64,000 bases of DNA, taken from NCBI RefSeq assembly GCF_014196305.1, contig NZ_JACIDJ010000004.1:260634-324633 (forward strand), written 5' to 3'. The position numbers were made by a program, and so were the translations under genes. The first letter of the stretch is position 1. Every line of letters begins with the position of its first letter. The notes below the pieces were generated by a model, which ran no database searches, had not been told where the DNA came from, and saw only the letters and a list, made by a program, of their open reading frames with translations. The DNA is from Roseococcus suduntuyensis. Lineage in GTDB: Bacteria > Pseudomonadota > Alphaproteobacteria > Acetobacterales > Acetobacteraceae. Positions 36,220-47,003 of the stretch are shown here, piece after piece.

Positions 36220-37458
36220 TCAGCCGCGCCGGACCACGTAGCCCCCCGCCTCGCTCGCCGCGATGATGGCGTCGCCCTGGGCGGCATCGCGCACTTCCAC
36301 CATCAGGTGCAGCTCCGTGCTCTGCACCGTCGGCGCGCCGAAAAGCTGCTGGTGCTTCACCTCGATCACATTGCCGCCCACGTCGGAAATGCGCTTCGAG
36401 ATGTCGGCCAGCACGCCCGGCCGGTCCGGGATGTCGAAATGCAGGCGCAGGATGCGCCCGTCGCGCAGCAATTGCCGCAGCAGCACGTTGGAGAGCGCGC
36501 GCGCGTCAATATTGCCGCCGCAGACGGTGGTGCCCACCACCCTTCCCTTGAAGCGGTCCGGGTGGGTCAGCACGGCGGCGAGGCCCACGGCGCCGGCGCC
36601 CTCGGCCACGACCTTGGCGCCCTCGGCGAGCAGGGCGACGGCCTGTTCCACCGCGCGTTCGGGCACCAGCAGCACCTCCACGCCGAGCGACTTCAGGATG
36701 GTCACGGCGCGCTCGCCCACATCACGCACCGCGATGCCCTCGGCGATGGTGGGGCCGCCCACCGCGACGGGCTGGCCCGCCAGGCGCTGGGCCATGGCGG
36801 GGTAGCCCTCCACCTCCACGCCGAAGACGGGCAGGCCCGGCCGCAGCTCCGCCAGCGCGGTGGCGACGCCCGAGCACAGCCCGCCGCCGCCGACCGGAAT
36901 GGCCAGCACCTCGATCTCCGGCGCGTCCTCCAGCATTTCCAGCGCCATGGTCCCCTGCCCCGCGATCACGGCCGGGTCGTCATAGGGGTGGATGAAGGTC
37001 AGGCCCTCGCGCAGCGCCAGTTCATGGGCGTGGGAGGCGGCCTCGGCCAGGCTCTCGCCGAACAGCACCACGCGCGCCCCCCAGAACTCGGTGCGGACCA
37101 CTTTGGTGGCGGGGGTGAAGCGCGGCATGACGATGGTGGCGGCGACACCGGCCAGCTGCGCGTGGCGCGCCACCGCCTGGGCGTGGTTGCCGGCCGACAT
37201 GGCGATGACGCCCGCCGCCTTCTCCCGCGCCGTCAGCAGCGCGAGGCGGTTGGCCGCCCCACGCTCCTTGAAGGCGCCGGTGGCCTGGAGGTTGTCGAGC
37301 TTCAGCAGCACCCGCGTGCCGGCGGCGCGGCTGACGGCCGGGTTCTCCAGCGTGGGCGTGCGGATCACGGCGCCCTTGATGCGCTGGGCCGCGGCACGGA
37401 TGTCGGCGAGGGTGACGGCGGGCTTGGTGCCCAGCGCCACCGCGGCGTCTGCGGACAT
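36220..37458 (-). CDS. ilvA: Threonine ammonia-lyase (threonine dehydratase) with ACT domain
   Basis: 412 residues. KGAVIRTPTLENPAVSRAAG precedes the PLP Lys motif QATGAFKERGAANRL. AIPVGGGGLCSGVATALAEL is the phosphate-binding glycine loop. The C-terminal 80 residues (LHFDIPDRPGVLADISKRIS) form one ACT domain. It deaminates threonine to 2-oxobutanoate for isoleucine synthesis. The length and single ACT domain fit the shorter TdcB/IlvA form common in alphaproteobacteria. It begins 11 bp after greA in the same transcript. Confidence 0.93.
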   Translation of the reverse strand: MSADAAVALGTKPAVTLADIRAAAQRIKGAVIRTPTLENPAVSRAAGTRVLLKLDNLQATGAFKERGAANRLALLTAREKAAGVIAMSAGNHAQAVARHAQLAGVAATIVMPRFTPATKVVRTEFWGARVVLFGESLAEAASHAHELALREGLTFIHPYDDPAVIAGQGTMALEMLEDAPEIEVLAIPVGGGGLCSGVATALAELRPGLPVFGVEVEGYPAMAQRLAGQPVAVGGPTIAEGIAVRDVGERAVTILKSLGVEVLLVPERAVEQAVALLAEGAKVVAEGAGAVGLAAVLTHPDRFKGRVVGTTVCGGNIDARALSNVLLRQLLRDGRILRLHFDIPDRPGVLADISKRISDVGGNVIEVKHQQLFGAPTVQSTELHLMVEVRDAAQGDAIIAASEAGGYVVRRG

Positions 37459-37469
37459 GTGGGTCGCCT

Positions 37470-37943
37470 TCAGCTGTAGGCGACGGCCGTGATCTCCACG
37501 GCCCGCGCGCCCCCGGGGGCCGGGACCTCGACGCTATCGCCCACCGTCTTGCCCATCAGCGCCTTGGCGAGCGGGGAGGAGAGCGAGATGGAGCCCGTCT
37601 TCATGTCGGCCTCATACTGGCCGACGATGCGGTAGGTGGTCTCCTTCTCCGTCTCCTCGTCCACGATGGTGACTCGGGCGCCGAAGCGCACCTGGTTGCC
37701 CGTGATCTTGGAGACGTCGATGACCTCGACCGAGGGGATGATGGATTCGAGTTCGCCGATGCGCCCCTCGATGAAGGACTGGCGTTCCCGCGCGGCGTGG
37801 TATTCGGCGTTTTCCGAGAGGTCGCCATGGGCGCGCGCCTCCGCGATCGCGCGGATGATCGCCGGGCGCTCCTCGGATTTCAGATGCCGCAGTTCCTCTT
37901 CCAGCTTGGCCAGCCCCTCGGCGGTCATCGGGAACTTCTGCAC
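37470..37943 (-). CDS. greA: Transcription elongation factor GreA
   Basis: 157 residues, standard length. [20 protein letters not shown] begins the coiled-coil, with [20 protein letters not shown] at its tip holding the acidic residues. The C-terminal domain has [20 protein letters not shown] and [20 protein letters not shown]. It rescues backtracked RNA polymerase by stimulating transcript cleavage. It lies between carB and ilvA on the minus strand. Confidence 0.97.
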   Translation of the reverse strand: MQKFPMTAEGLAKLEEELRHLKSEERPAIIRAIAEARAHGDLSENAEYHAARERQSFIEGRIGELESIIPSVEVIDVSKITGNQVRFGARVTIVDEETEKETTYRIVGQYEADMKTGSISLSSPLAKALMGKTVGDSVEVPAPGGARAVEITAVAYS

Positions 37944-38016
37944 GGGCAGTCTTCCTTCAAAGATGCCCTTCGCGCCGGTGAAACCCGTTGCACACCGCCG
38001 GCGACGAAGGGGGGAG

Positions 38017-38042
38017 GGGTGGGTGCCTGATCGCCCCCACCC
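38017..38042. other. Hairpin between carB and greA
   Basis: GGGTGGG (38017-38023) and CCCACCC (38036-38042) form a 7-bp stem just after the carB stop. No T-run follows on the minus strand, so it is more likely an RNA-stabilising or weak attenuating hairpin than a full terminator. Confidence 0.35.
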
Positions 38043-38048
38043 GTGAGG

Positions 38049-41306
<3,258 letters not shown>

Positions 41307-41308
41307 GG

Positions 41309-41569
41309 TCAGCCGCCTGTGTTGCGCCGCGCGAGGAAGACCAGCAGCGCGGGGGTGAGGATGTGGCCCGGGATCACGAACACCCACCAGGTGACGTGCC
41401 AGGGCGCGGGGATGAGCAATGTCAGAAGCAGGTGGAAACCGAGCGAGGCCACGGCCGCCGCCAGGATGCCCGGCGTGCCCGGCCAGCGGCGCGAGGTGAC
41501 GCGCGAGAGCATGGTCACGACCAGCCCCGTATAGAGCAGCCCCTGCAGGATGATGAGAATCTGGGTCAC
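41309..41569 (-). CDS. Small three-helix membrane protein 3 of the carA-carB gap
   Basis: 86 residues from a GTG at 41569 that overlaps the preceding stop (GTGA). Three hydrophobic segments: [36 protein letters not shown] and [18 protein letters not shown]. Compared with the preceding gene product it shares YxGLV at residues 13-17 and His at residues 46 and 69, with the same 23-residue spacing, so the two are paralogues. No family is recognised. Position just before carB (2 bp gap) makes it part of the car operon. Confidence 0.7.
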   Translation of the reverse strand: MTQILIILQGLLYTGLVVTMLSRVTSRRWPGTPGILAAAVASLGFHLLLTLLIPAPWHVTWWVFVIPGHILTPALLVFLARRNTGG

Positions 41570-41835
41570 GCCCGGCCTTCCTTTTCCTGTTTCCAGGCCG
41601 ACCACAGCAGGGCCGGCAGCAGCAGCAGATGCGGCACGGCCCAGAGTGCCAAGGCGGTGGACACGTGCTCGGGCTCCAGCATCAGCAGGGTCACGCTGTG
41701 CACGATGCAGGAGAGGGCGAAGGCGCCGATGGCCGCGCGCATGGGGCGCATCAGCTTCTTCAGCGAATGCGCCATCCAGAACAACACGAGGCCCGAATAG
41801 CCCAGCGCCATCAGCCCCAGGAGGAAACCGTTCAT
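41566..41835 (-). CDS. Small three-helix membrane protein 2 of the carA-carB gap
   Basis: 89 residues starting [20 protein letters not shown]. Helix 2 is [17 protein letters not shown] and helix 3 [20 protein letters not shown]; a basic loop (KKLMRPMR) lies between helices 1 and 2, placing it probably in the cytoplasm. His46 and His69 match positions in the next protein. The ATG at 41835 overlaps the end of the preceding small gene by 4 bp and the stop overlaps the next start. The frame continues upstream to 42114, but only as shadow sequence. Function unknown. Confidence 0.7.
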   Translation of the reverse strand: MNGFLLGLMALGYSGLVLFWMAHSLKKLMRPMRAAIGAFALSCIVHSVTLLMLEPEHVSTALALWAVPHLLLLPALLWSAWKQEKEGRA

Positions 41836-42098
41836 CGCGCCACCCTGCCCTTCCACCACAACACGAGCGCCGCGATGCCGTGCGACACGGTCACCAGGAT
41901 CACCACCGGCCAGGGGTTGCCCGACGGCGCGAAGCCGATGGCGTGCAGCAGCAGCCCCAGCATGAGCATGGAGGTGCCGAAGGCCGCGCTGCGCCGCCGG
42001 ATGAAGCCGCTCAGCGCCACCACGGTGACGATGGCCACCAGCGTCGTTCCCGCCAGCAGCGCGCCCAGCGCGAAGAGGGTGAGGAGGGTGTCGGCCAT
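41832..42098 (-). CDS. Small three-helix membrane protein 1 of the carA-carB gap
   Basis: 88 residues, MADTLLTLFALGALLAGTTL at the start. Helix 2 (MLMLGLLLHAIGF) and helix 3 (VVILVTVSHGIAALVLWW) each hold one His (52 and 73), as in the two downstream proteins, though the match outside those sites is weaker. The loop after helix 1 is basic (FIRRRS). The ATG at 42098 overlaps the LysE stop (TGATG) and the end overlaps the next small gene, so the three are translated as a chain. Function unknown. Confidence 0.65.
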   Translation of the reverse strand: MADTLLTLFALGALLAGTTLVAIVTVVALSGFIRRRSAAFGTSMLMLGLLLHAIGFAPSGNPWPVVILVTVSHGIAALVLWWKGRVAR

Positions 42099-42736
42099 CA
42101 GCCGCTCCGCCCATCGGTCAGCGCCAGCTTCACCGCGATCAGCGCCAGCGCGCCGCCCAGCAGCCAGCGCTGCACCGCCATCCAGCCCGGATTGCTGCCC
42201 AGGAAGCGCGCGGTGGCCGCCGCACCCCGCACCAGCACCGCGTCGAAGGCGGTGCAAAGCCCGATCTGCACCGCGCCGAGGATGGCCGCCTGCACGAAGA
42301 CATCGCCGCGCGCGGGGTCGAGGAAGGGCGGCAGCACCGCCACATAGAACAACGCCACCTTGGGGTTCAGCGCCGCGGTGGCGAAGCCCACGGCAAACAG
42401 GCGCCCATCGGGCTCGGCCGGCAGGGCGCGGGGCGCGAAGAGGGGCTCGCCCCCCGGCCGCACGCATTGCCAGGCCAGCCACATCAGGTAGGCCGCGCCG
42501 CCCAGCCGCAGCGCATCCCAGGCATAGGGCACGGCCAGGAGTGCGGCCGTGATGCCCGCCGCCGCGCAGAGCATGATGGCGAGCGAGCCCGCCTGGCAGC
42601 CGATCAGCGAGACCATCCCCGCCCGCGTCCCCTGCGCGAGCGAGCGCGACACCAGGTAGAGCATGTTCGGCCCCGGCGTGATGGCGAGCCCGAGCGAGAG
42701 GGCGGCGAAGACCAGCAACGTGTCGAGCGATGGCAT
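42098..42736 (-). CDS. LysE/RhtB-family amino-acid exporter
   Basis: 212 residues, five to six helices. LLVFAALSLGLAITPGPNML carries the signature TPGPN; SLAQGTRAGMVSLIGCQAGS and FATAALNPKVALFYVAVLPP (NPK motif) also match. Family members export amino acids such as threonine, homoserine or lysine. Inside the car operon it may export an amino acid linked to arginine/pyrimidine or nitrogen balance; the substrate is not predictable. It begins 4 bp after the hypothetical gene. Confidence 0.92.
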   Translation of the reverse strand: MPSLDTLLVFAALSLGLAITPGPNMLYLVSRSLAQGTRAGMVSLIGCQAGSLAIMLCAAAGITAALLAVPYAWDALRLGGAAYLMWLAWQCVRPGGEPLFAPRALPAEPDGRLFAVGFATAALNPKVALFYVAVLPPFLDPARGDVFVQAAILGAVQIGLCTAFDAVLVRGAAATARFLGSNPGWMAVQRWLLGGALALIAVKLALTDGRSG

Positions 42737-42740
42737 GGCG

Positions 42741-43115
42741 TCAGCCCTCCAGCAGCCGGCGCAGCATCGGCTCCACGTCGCGCTTGCCCTGGCCCATGGC
42801 GCGTTCGATCTCCACCACGGCGCGCAGCGCGGGCGTCAGGCCACGCTCGCCCAGCTCGATCAACCCCGCGGTGCTGAGGCGTTCCAGCGCCGTCTCGAGC
42901 ACGTTGCGGCCGAATTGCAGGTTCTGCTCGCGCCGCGGGTGGGGCGAGAGGCGGCTGCGCAGCTTGTCCAGCGCGGCACCGTCAATGGGCGAGACATCCT
43001 CGCGCCACAGCTTGTAGCTGGCCAGCAGCAGGAATTGCTCGGTGGACCGCAGGGACAGCACGCGCGGATGCGCGGCCGACAGATCCTCGAAGCGCATCCA
43101 GGCGGGCAGATCCAT
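42741..43115 (-). CDS. Conserved-looking hypothetical protein
   Basis: 124 residues, soluble and mostly helical (MDLPAWMRFEDLSAAHPRVL, ASYKLWREDVSPIDGAALDK). The segment ALERLSTAGLIELGERGLTP looks like the end of a winged-helix (strand after recognition helix), but a complete DNA-binding domain is not evident. It lies 5 bp after the SDR gene and 4 bp before lysE, clearly within the operon. I do not recognise the family. Confidence 0.65.
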   Translation of the reverse strand: MDLPAWMRFEDLSAAHPRVLSLRSTEQFLLLASYKLWREDVSPIDGAALDKLRSRLSPHPRREQNLQFGRNVLETALERLSTAGLIELGERGLTPALRAVVEIERAMGQGKRDVEPMLRRLLEG

Positions 43116-43120
43116 GCGGC

Positions 43121-43879
43121 TCAGCCCTGGATGGAGTAGCCGCCATCCACCGCGATGGATGTGCCGGTGATGTAGGCGGCGGCGTCGGAGGCGTAGAAGG
43201 CGGCGATCCCCTCGAAATCCTCGGGCGTGCCCCAGCGGCCGGCGGGGGCGCGGGCGCGCACGTTGTCGTCCAGGCCGGGAATGTCGCGGCGGGCGCCGCG
43301 CGTCAGGTCGGTATCAATCCAGCCCGGCAGCACGCAGTTCACCGTGATGCCGTCCTTGGCCCAGGCCGTGGCGAGGGACTTCGTCAGCTGCACCACCGCG
43401 CCCTTGGACGAGGCATAGGCCGCGTGCAGCGGCATGCCGAAGATGGAGAGCATGGAGCCGTTGTTGATCACCCGGCCCACCCCGCCCGCCTTCATGTGCG
43501 GGTAGGCGGCCTGGGCGGCGAACATGGCACTGGTCAGGTTGGTGTTCAGCACGGTGTGCCAGTCGGCGAGCGTCACCTGCTCGGGCGGACGGCGGATATT
43601 GGTGCCGGCATTGTTCACCAGGATGTCGAGGCGCCCCAGCACCTCCACGCAGCGCGCGACCATGGCCTGGAGCGAGGCCTGGTCGGTCACATCCACCTCC
43701 ACGCTGGCGGCGGTGGCGCCGAGTTCCTCCAGCGCCGTGACGGCCGCCGCGTTCTTGGCCGCATCGCGCCCGGCCACCATCACGGCCGCGCCATTGCGCG
43801 CCAGCCCCCGCGCGAAGCCGAGCCCGATGCCGCCATTGCCCCCGGTGACGAGGGCGACGCGCCCTGACAGGTCGAACAT
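43121..43879 (-). CDS. Short-chain dehydrogenase/reductase (SDR)
   Basis: 252 residues. VALVTGGNGGIGLGFARGLA is the cofactor glycine motif, LDILVNNAGTN the NNAG motif, INNGSMLSIFGMP and AAYASSKGAVVQLTKSLA the catalytic Ser and YxxxK; VDGGYSIQG is a typical end. Asn/Ser/Tyr/Lys are all present. The residues after strand 2 (VAGRDAAKN) favour NADP(H). The substrate is unknown; classic SDR of the gluconate/sugar-alcohol or FabG-like branch. GGAGGGG lies upstream of the ATG, and carA ends 22 bp before it. Confidence 0.9.
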   Translation of the reverse strand: MFDLSGRVALVTGGNGGIGLGFARGLARNGAAVMVAGRDAAKNAAAVTALEELGATAASVEVDVTDQASLQAMVARCVEVLGRLDILVNNAGTNIRRPPEQVTLADWHTVLNTNLTSAMFAAQAAYPHMKAGGVGRVINNGSMLSIFGMPLHAAYASSKGAVVQLTKSLATAWAKDGITVNCVLPGWIDTDLTRGARRDIPGLDDNVRARAPAGRWGTPEDFEGIAAFYASDAAAYITGTSIAVDGGYSIQG

Positions 43880-43901
43880 CGCAAACCCCTCCCTTGTTGG
43901 T

Positions 43902-45275
43902 TCAGGCCGCCTTGGCCTCCGCCATCATCGCCACGAAGCGGTGGAAGAGGTAGTGGCTATCGCTCGGGCCGGGGCTGGCCTCGGGGTGGTATTGCACGCT
44001 GAAGGCCGGGCGGTCGGTGGCCGCGATGCCCTCGTTGCTGCCGTCGAAGAGGCTGATGTGGGTCACCTTGGCCGTGGCCGGCAGGGTGGAGGCATCCACC
44101 GCGAATCCGTGGTTCTGGCTGGTGATCTCGACCTTGCCGGTGGCCAGGTCCTGCACGGGCTGGTTGGCGCCCCGGTGCCCGCGGTCCAGCTTGTAGGTGC
44201 GCGCACCCAGGGCGAGCGCCAGCAGCTGGTGGCCCAGGCAGATGCCGAAGGTGGGGATGCGCGCCTCCAGCACCGCCTGGATGGCGGGGACGGCATAGGC
44301 GCCGGTCGCCGCCGGGTCGCCGGGGCCGTTGGAGAGGAAGACGCCATCGGGCTTCTCGCGGAGAATATCCTCGGCGGTGGCGGTGGCGGGCAGCACGGTC
44401 ACGGCGCAGCCGGCATCGGCCAGGCAGCGCAGGATGTTGCGCTTCGCGCCATAATCCAGCGCCACGACGCGGAAGCGCGGGGCCTCCTGCTTGCCGAAGC
44501 CCGTGCCCCAGGACCAGCGCGTCTCGTCCCAGGTGTAGGATTGGCGGGCGGTGACGTCCTTCGCGAGGTCCATCCCCTCCAGCCCCGGCCAGGACTTGGC
44601 CTGCGCGACCAGGGCCGGGATGTCGAAGCGGCCATCGGCGGGGAAGGCCAGCACGCCATTGGGCGCGCCGCCATCGCGGATGCGGATGGTCAGCGCCCGG
44701 GTGTCCACGCCGGCGATGCCGGGGATGTTGTGACGCTTCAGCCAGTCCTGCAGGTGGGCGGTGGCGCGGTAATTGGCGGGCTCGGTCAGGTCCTGCTTCA
44801 CCACGAGGCCACGGCAGGCGGGGTTGGCGGCCTCCATGTCCTCGGGGTTGGTGCCGACATTGCCGATATGCGGGAAGGTGAAGGCGATGATCTGCGCGGC
44901 GTAGGAGGGGTCGGTCAGGGTTTCCTGATAGCCCGTCATGCCGGTGTTGAAGCAGATCTCGGCCACCATGGTGCCATGCGCGCCGAAGCCACGGCCCCAG
45001 AAGACGCTGCCATCATCCAGCACCAGCGCGGCGGTGGCACCTTCGGGGGCGGTCTCGGTCATGGGCGTTTCCTTGGTTGGGCGCGGCGTGGAAGAGGGGG
45101 CCCCCGGCAGGGCGTCCAGCGGAAGGCCGGTGGCGTGCATCACGGCGGCCCAGTGGCGTGCAGGGATGGCACGGGCCTGGCGCCATTTCCGGATGGCCTC
45201 GGTGCCCACCTGACAGGTGGCGGCGGCCGCTTCGGCCCCGCCCATGAGGGCGAGGATGTCTTCCACACTGCGCAT
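43902..45275 (-). CDS. carA: Carbamoyl-phosphate synthase small subunit, with in-frame N-terminal HTH extension
   Basis: CarA proper is about 386 residues from an internal ATG at 45062 (MTETAPEGATAALVLDDGSV), with AAGGA 7 bases upstream. FGICLGHQLLALALG holds the glutaminase Cys and AFSVQYHPEASPGP the His/Glu. It supplies ammonia from glutamine to CarB. The frame is open for another 71 codons to an ATG at 45275, and those residues form a helix-turn-helix of carph-isopro type. That upstream ATG sits where transcription should start, so both a 457-residue fusion and a normal CarA may be made. SDR, LysE and small membrane genes follow before carB. Confidence 0.93.
   Translation of the reverse strand: MRSVEDILALMGGAEAAAATCQVGTEAIRKWRQARAIPARHWAAVMHATGLPLDALPGAPSSTPRPTKETPMTETAPEGATAALVLDDGSVFWGRGFGAHGTMVAEICFNTGMTGYQETLTDPSYAAQIIAFTFPHIGNVGTNPEDMEAANPACRGLVVKQDLTEPANYRATAHLQDWLKRHNIPGIAGVDTRALTIRIRDGGAPNGVLAFPADGRFDIPALVAQAKSWPGLEGMDLAKDVTARQSYTWDETRWSWGTGFGKQEAPRFRVVALDYGAKRNILRCLADAGCAVTVLPATATAEDILREKPDGVFLSNGPGDPAATGAYAVPAIQAVLEARIPTFGICLGHQLLALALGARTYKLDRGHRGANQPVQDLATGKVEITSQNHGFAVDASTLPATAKVTHISLFDGSNEGIAATDRPAFSVQYHPEASPGPSDSHYLFHRFVAMMAEAKAA
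45063..45275 (-). other. HTH (carph-isopro-like) extension of CarA
   Basis: 71 residues: VEDILALMGGAEAAAATCQV, then GTEAIRKWRQARAIPARHW and AAVMHATGLPLDAL. The order helix, turn, KWRxxRxIPARHW matches the small Cro-like regulators known as carph-isopro proteins in this bacterial group. A Pro/Ser/Thr linker joins it to CarA without a stop. It is most simply a DNA-binding part that may recognise the inverted repeat 13 bp upstream. Confidence 0.65.
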
Positions 45276-45282
45276 GGGCTAG

Positions 45283-45311
45283 ACTATGTGGGAAATCACT
45301 TCCCACTTCAA
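45283..45311 (-). promoter_or_regulatory. Putative carA promoter
   Basis: On the minus strand TTGAAG (45311-45306) and CATAGT (45288-45283) are separated by 17 bases. The expected start point then falls at or within a base or two of the ATG at 45275, giving a leaderless message for the HTH-CarA frame. Confidence 0.5.
45288..45306. promoter_or_regulatory. Perfect inverted repeat GTGGGAA-N5-TTCCCAC (operator candidate)
   Basis: Seven-base arms with a 5-base spacer fill the gap between the -35 and -10 elements of the carA promoter and lie 55 bp from the divergent YqeY start. A bound repressor here would block polymerase, the classic arrangement for autoregulation by the adjacent HTH. Confidence 0.65.
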
Positions 45312-45360
45312 GGCGAGATGCACGCCCTGGGAAAAACCCTCCACGCTTAGGAAGCCCACC

Positions 45361-45813
45361 ATGAGCCTGCGCGACCGATTCACCGCCGAACTCAAGACCT
45401 CCATGCTCGCCAAGGACGCGCCGCGCACCGCGGCGCTGCGCATGATCACGGCCAAGCTCAAGGACACGGACATCGCCGCCCGTCCCGGCCCGCCGGTGGA
45501 TGATGCCGCCATCATCGCCATGCTGCGCGGCATGGCCAAGTCGCGCCGCGAATCCGTGGAACTCTACCGCCAGGGCAACCGGCCCGAACTCGCCGACAAG
45601 GAAGAGGCCGAGATCGCCGTCATCGAGGCCTTCCTGCCCCAGCAGATGGACGAGGCCGCCATGCAAGCCGCCGTCCAGGCCGCCGTGGCCGAGACGGGCG
45701 CCACCTCCATCAAGGACATGGGCAAGGTCATGGCCGCCCTGAAGGCGAAGCACGCCGCCAGCCTGGACATGGCCAAGGCCGGCCCACTGGTGAAGGCGGC
45801 GCTGGGCGGGTAA
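45361..45813 (+). CDS. GatB/YqeY domain protein
   Basis: 150 residues. MSLRDRFTAELKTSMLAKDA, AALRMITAKLKDTDIAARPG, EEAEIAVIEAFLPQQMDEAA and GKVMAALKAKHAASLDMAKA match YqeY, a stand-alone copy of the tRNA-binding tail of GatB. Its role is uncertain; a link to tRNA amidation is likely. AGGAAG lies 7 bases before the ATG at 45361. It is divergent from carA and shares the control region with the inverted repeat. The frame is open further upstream, but that part is non-coding. Confidence 0.93.
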   Translation: MSLRDRFTAELKTSMLAKDAPRTAALRMITAKLKDTDIAARPGPPVDDAAIIAMLRGMAKSRRESVELYRQGNRPELADKEEAEIAVIEAFLPQQMDEAAMQAAVQAAVAETGATSIKDMGKVMAALKAKHAASLDMAKAGPLVKAALGG

Positions 45814-45827
45814 GGGCGCGTCTGGGC

Positions 45828-46046
45828 CCGCTGGCAGGGGCTGCCGCCCCCGCCAGACCACCCCCGCCAGGGGCCGTGGGCCCCTGACCCCATGTATGAT
45901 GGCCATTTGCAGGGAGGGGCGTCACAGGCGCGCCCGTGGTCACGGACGCACCATGCCCCTCCCTGCAAATGGCCATGAGACGGGTTCCGAGGGCCAAGGC
46001 CCTCGGCGGGAGGGGTCTGGGGAGGGCAGCGCCCTCCCCAGCGGCA
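45828..46046. repeat. Cluster of GC-rich extragenic palindromes
   Basis: Several hairpins follow each other between two convergent genes: AGGGGCC-GTG-GGCCCCT (45869-45885), a 22-bp perfect inverted repeat (arms 45899-45920 and 45955-45976, 34-base loop), CCGAGGGCC-AA-GGCCCTCGG (45988-46007) and CTGGGGAGGGC-AGC-GCCCTCCCCAG (46019-46043). They look like REP-type repeats common in such genomes and may end both transcripts. Confidence 0.6.
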
Positions 46047-46057
46047 CCCAACGCCCC

Positions 46058-46936
46058 CTACCCCGCCCGGTCGCCTGCCTTGTGTTCCACGGCCCCCAGG
46101 GCATCGGCCAGGCGGGTGGTGGCGCTGCCGGGCCGGGCGGGCTTGGGCTGGCTGTCATGCGGCGCCCAGCCGGTCATCACCAGGAGGGGGGCCTCGTGGC
46201 GGAGTGGCAGTCCGGCGAAGGCCCGGGGAAACAGGGCGCGCGGTGGGGTGCGTGAATCCCGGGCACGGATGGCGTTGGTTTCGCCCGCCGCACGCAGGTC
46301 GGCCACCAGCGCCATCGGCGTGCGCCATTCCAGCGAAAGACGGTCCTGGTCGGCCACCGGCAGGGCGAAGCCCGCGCGTTGCAGCAGCGCGGCGAGGTCC
46401 CGCAGTTCCGGGAAGGGCGAGACGCGGGGCGAGATACCGCCGCGGGTTTCGCTCTCGGCGGCGGCCAACGCCTCGCGCAGCGGTTGCAGCGTGCCGAGGC
46501 CGGGCAGGCTGGCCAGGAACAGCCCATCCGGGGCGAGCGCCTGGCGCAGCTGGACCAGCGCGCCCGGCAGGTCGTTCACCATGTGCAGGCTGAGGCTGGC
46601 CACGATCAGGTCGAAGCTGTGCGGCGCGAAGGGGAGCCATTCCTCGTCGGCGGCCAGCGGCATGCCGCCAGCGCGCGCCGCCATGGGGGCCGCGAGGTCC
46701 ATGGACACCACGAAGGGAATGCCGCGCGCGGCGAGCCGGGGTGCGACGGCGCCGCGCCCGCCCAGGTCCAGCGCGCGGGTGAAGCGGCGCGTGGTGTCGT
46801 CCAGCCGGTCGAGCAGGATCTCGGCGGCGGCGTCGAGGATGGGGGCCACCTCCTGCACGCGCGGGGCCGCGCGGGCGCGGCGGCGGGCCAGGAGGGTGCG
46901 GTCGAAGATCTCGGGGGCGGCTTCCACCGAGTTCAT
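46058..46936 (-). CDS. SAM-dependent methyltransferase, BioC/NDUFAF5-like
   Basis: 292 residues. RALDLGGRGAVAPRLAARGI is the SAM-binding motif I, IPFVVSMDLAAPMAARAGG motif II, and FDLIVASLSLHMVNDLPGAL and LAPDGLFLASLPGLGTLQPL follow as in the BioC/NDUFAF5 group. In alphaproteobacteria such genes are commonly found next to comF and, as NDUFAF5 homologues, relate to complex I maturation; biotin-pathway BioC is the alternative. Here comF lies about 2.2 kb away, separated by the cupin and rhodanese genes. The glycine motif is looser than usual (LGGRGA). Start ATG at 46936 (MNSVEAAPEIFDR). Confidence 0.8.
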   Translation of the reverse strand: MNSVEAAPEIFDRTLLARRRARAAPRVQEVAPILDAAAEILLDRLDDTTRRFTRALDLGGRGAVAPRLAARGIPFVVSMDLAAPMAARAGGMPLAADEEWLPFAPHSFDLIVASLSLHMVNDLPGALVQLRQALAPDGLFLASLPGLGTLQPLREALAAAESETRGGISPRVSPFPELRDLAALLQRAGFALPVADQDRLSLEWRTPMALVADLRAAGETNAIRARDSRTPPRALFPRAFAGLPLRHEAPLLVMTGWAPHDSQPKPARPGSATTRLADALGAVEHKAGDRAG

Positions 46937-47003
46937 GTGCGGCCCGTGGCGCCCCGGCGCAAGCGGGGGTAGCATCAGGGCCGCATCGAGGAGGAACCGG
47001 GCA

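Noticed and set aside
45899..45976. Insertion sequence or MITE ends
   Set aside because: Only a 34-base loop lies between the arms, with no target duplication or transposase nearby.
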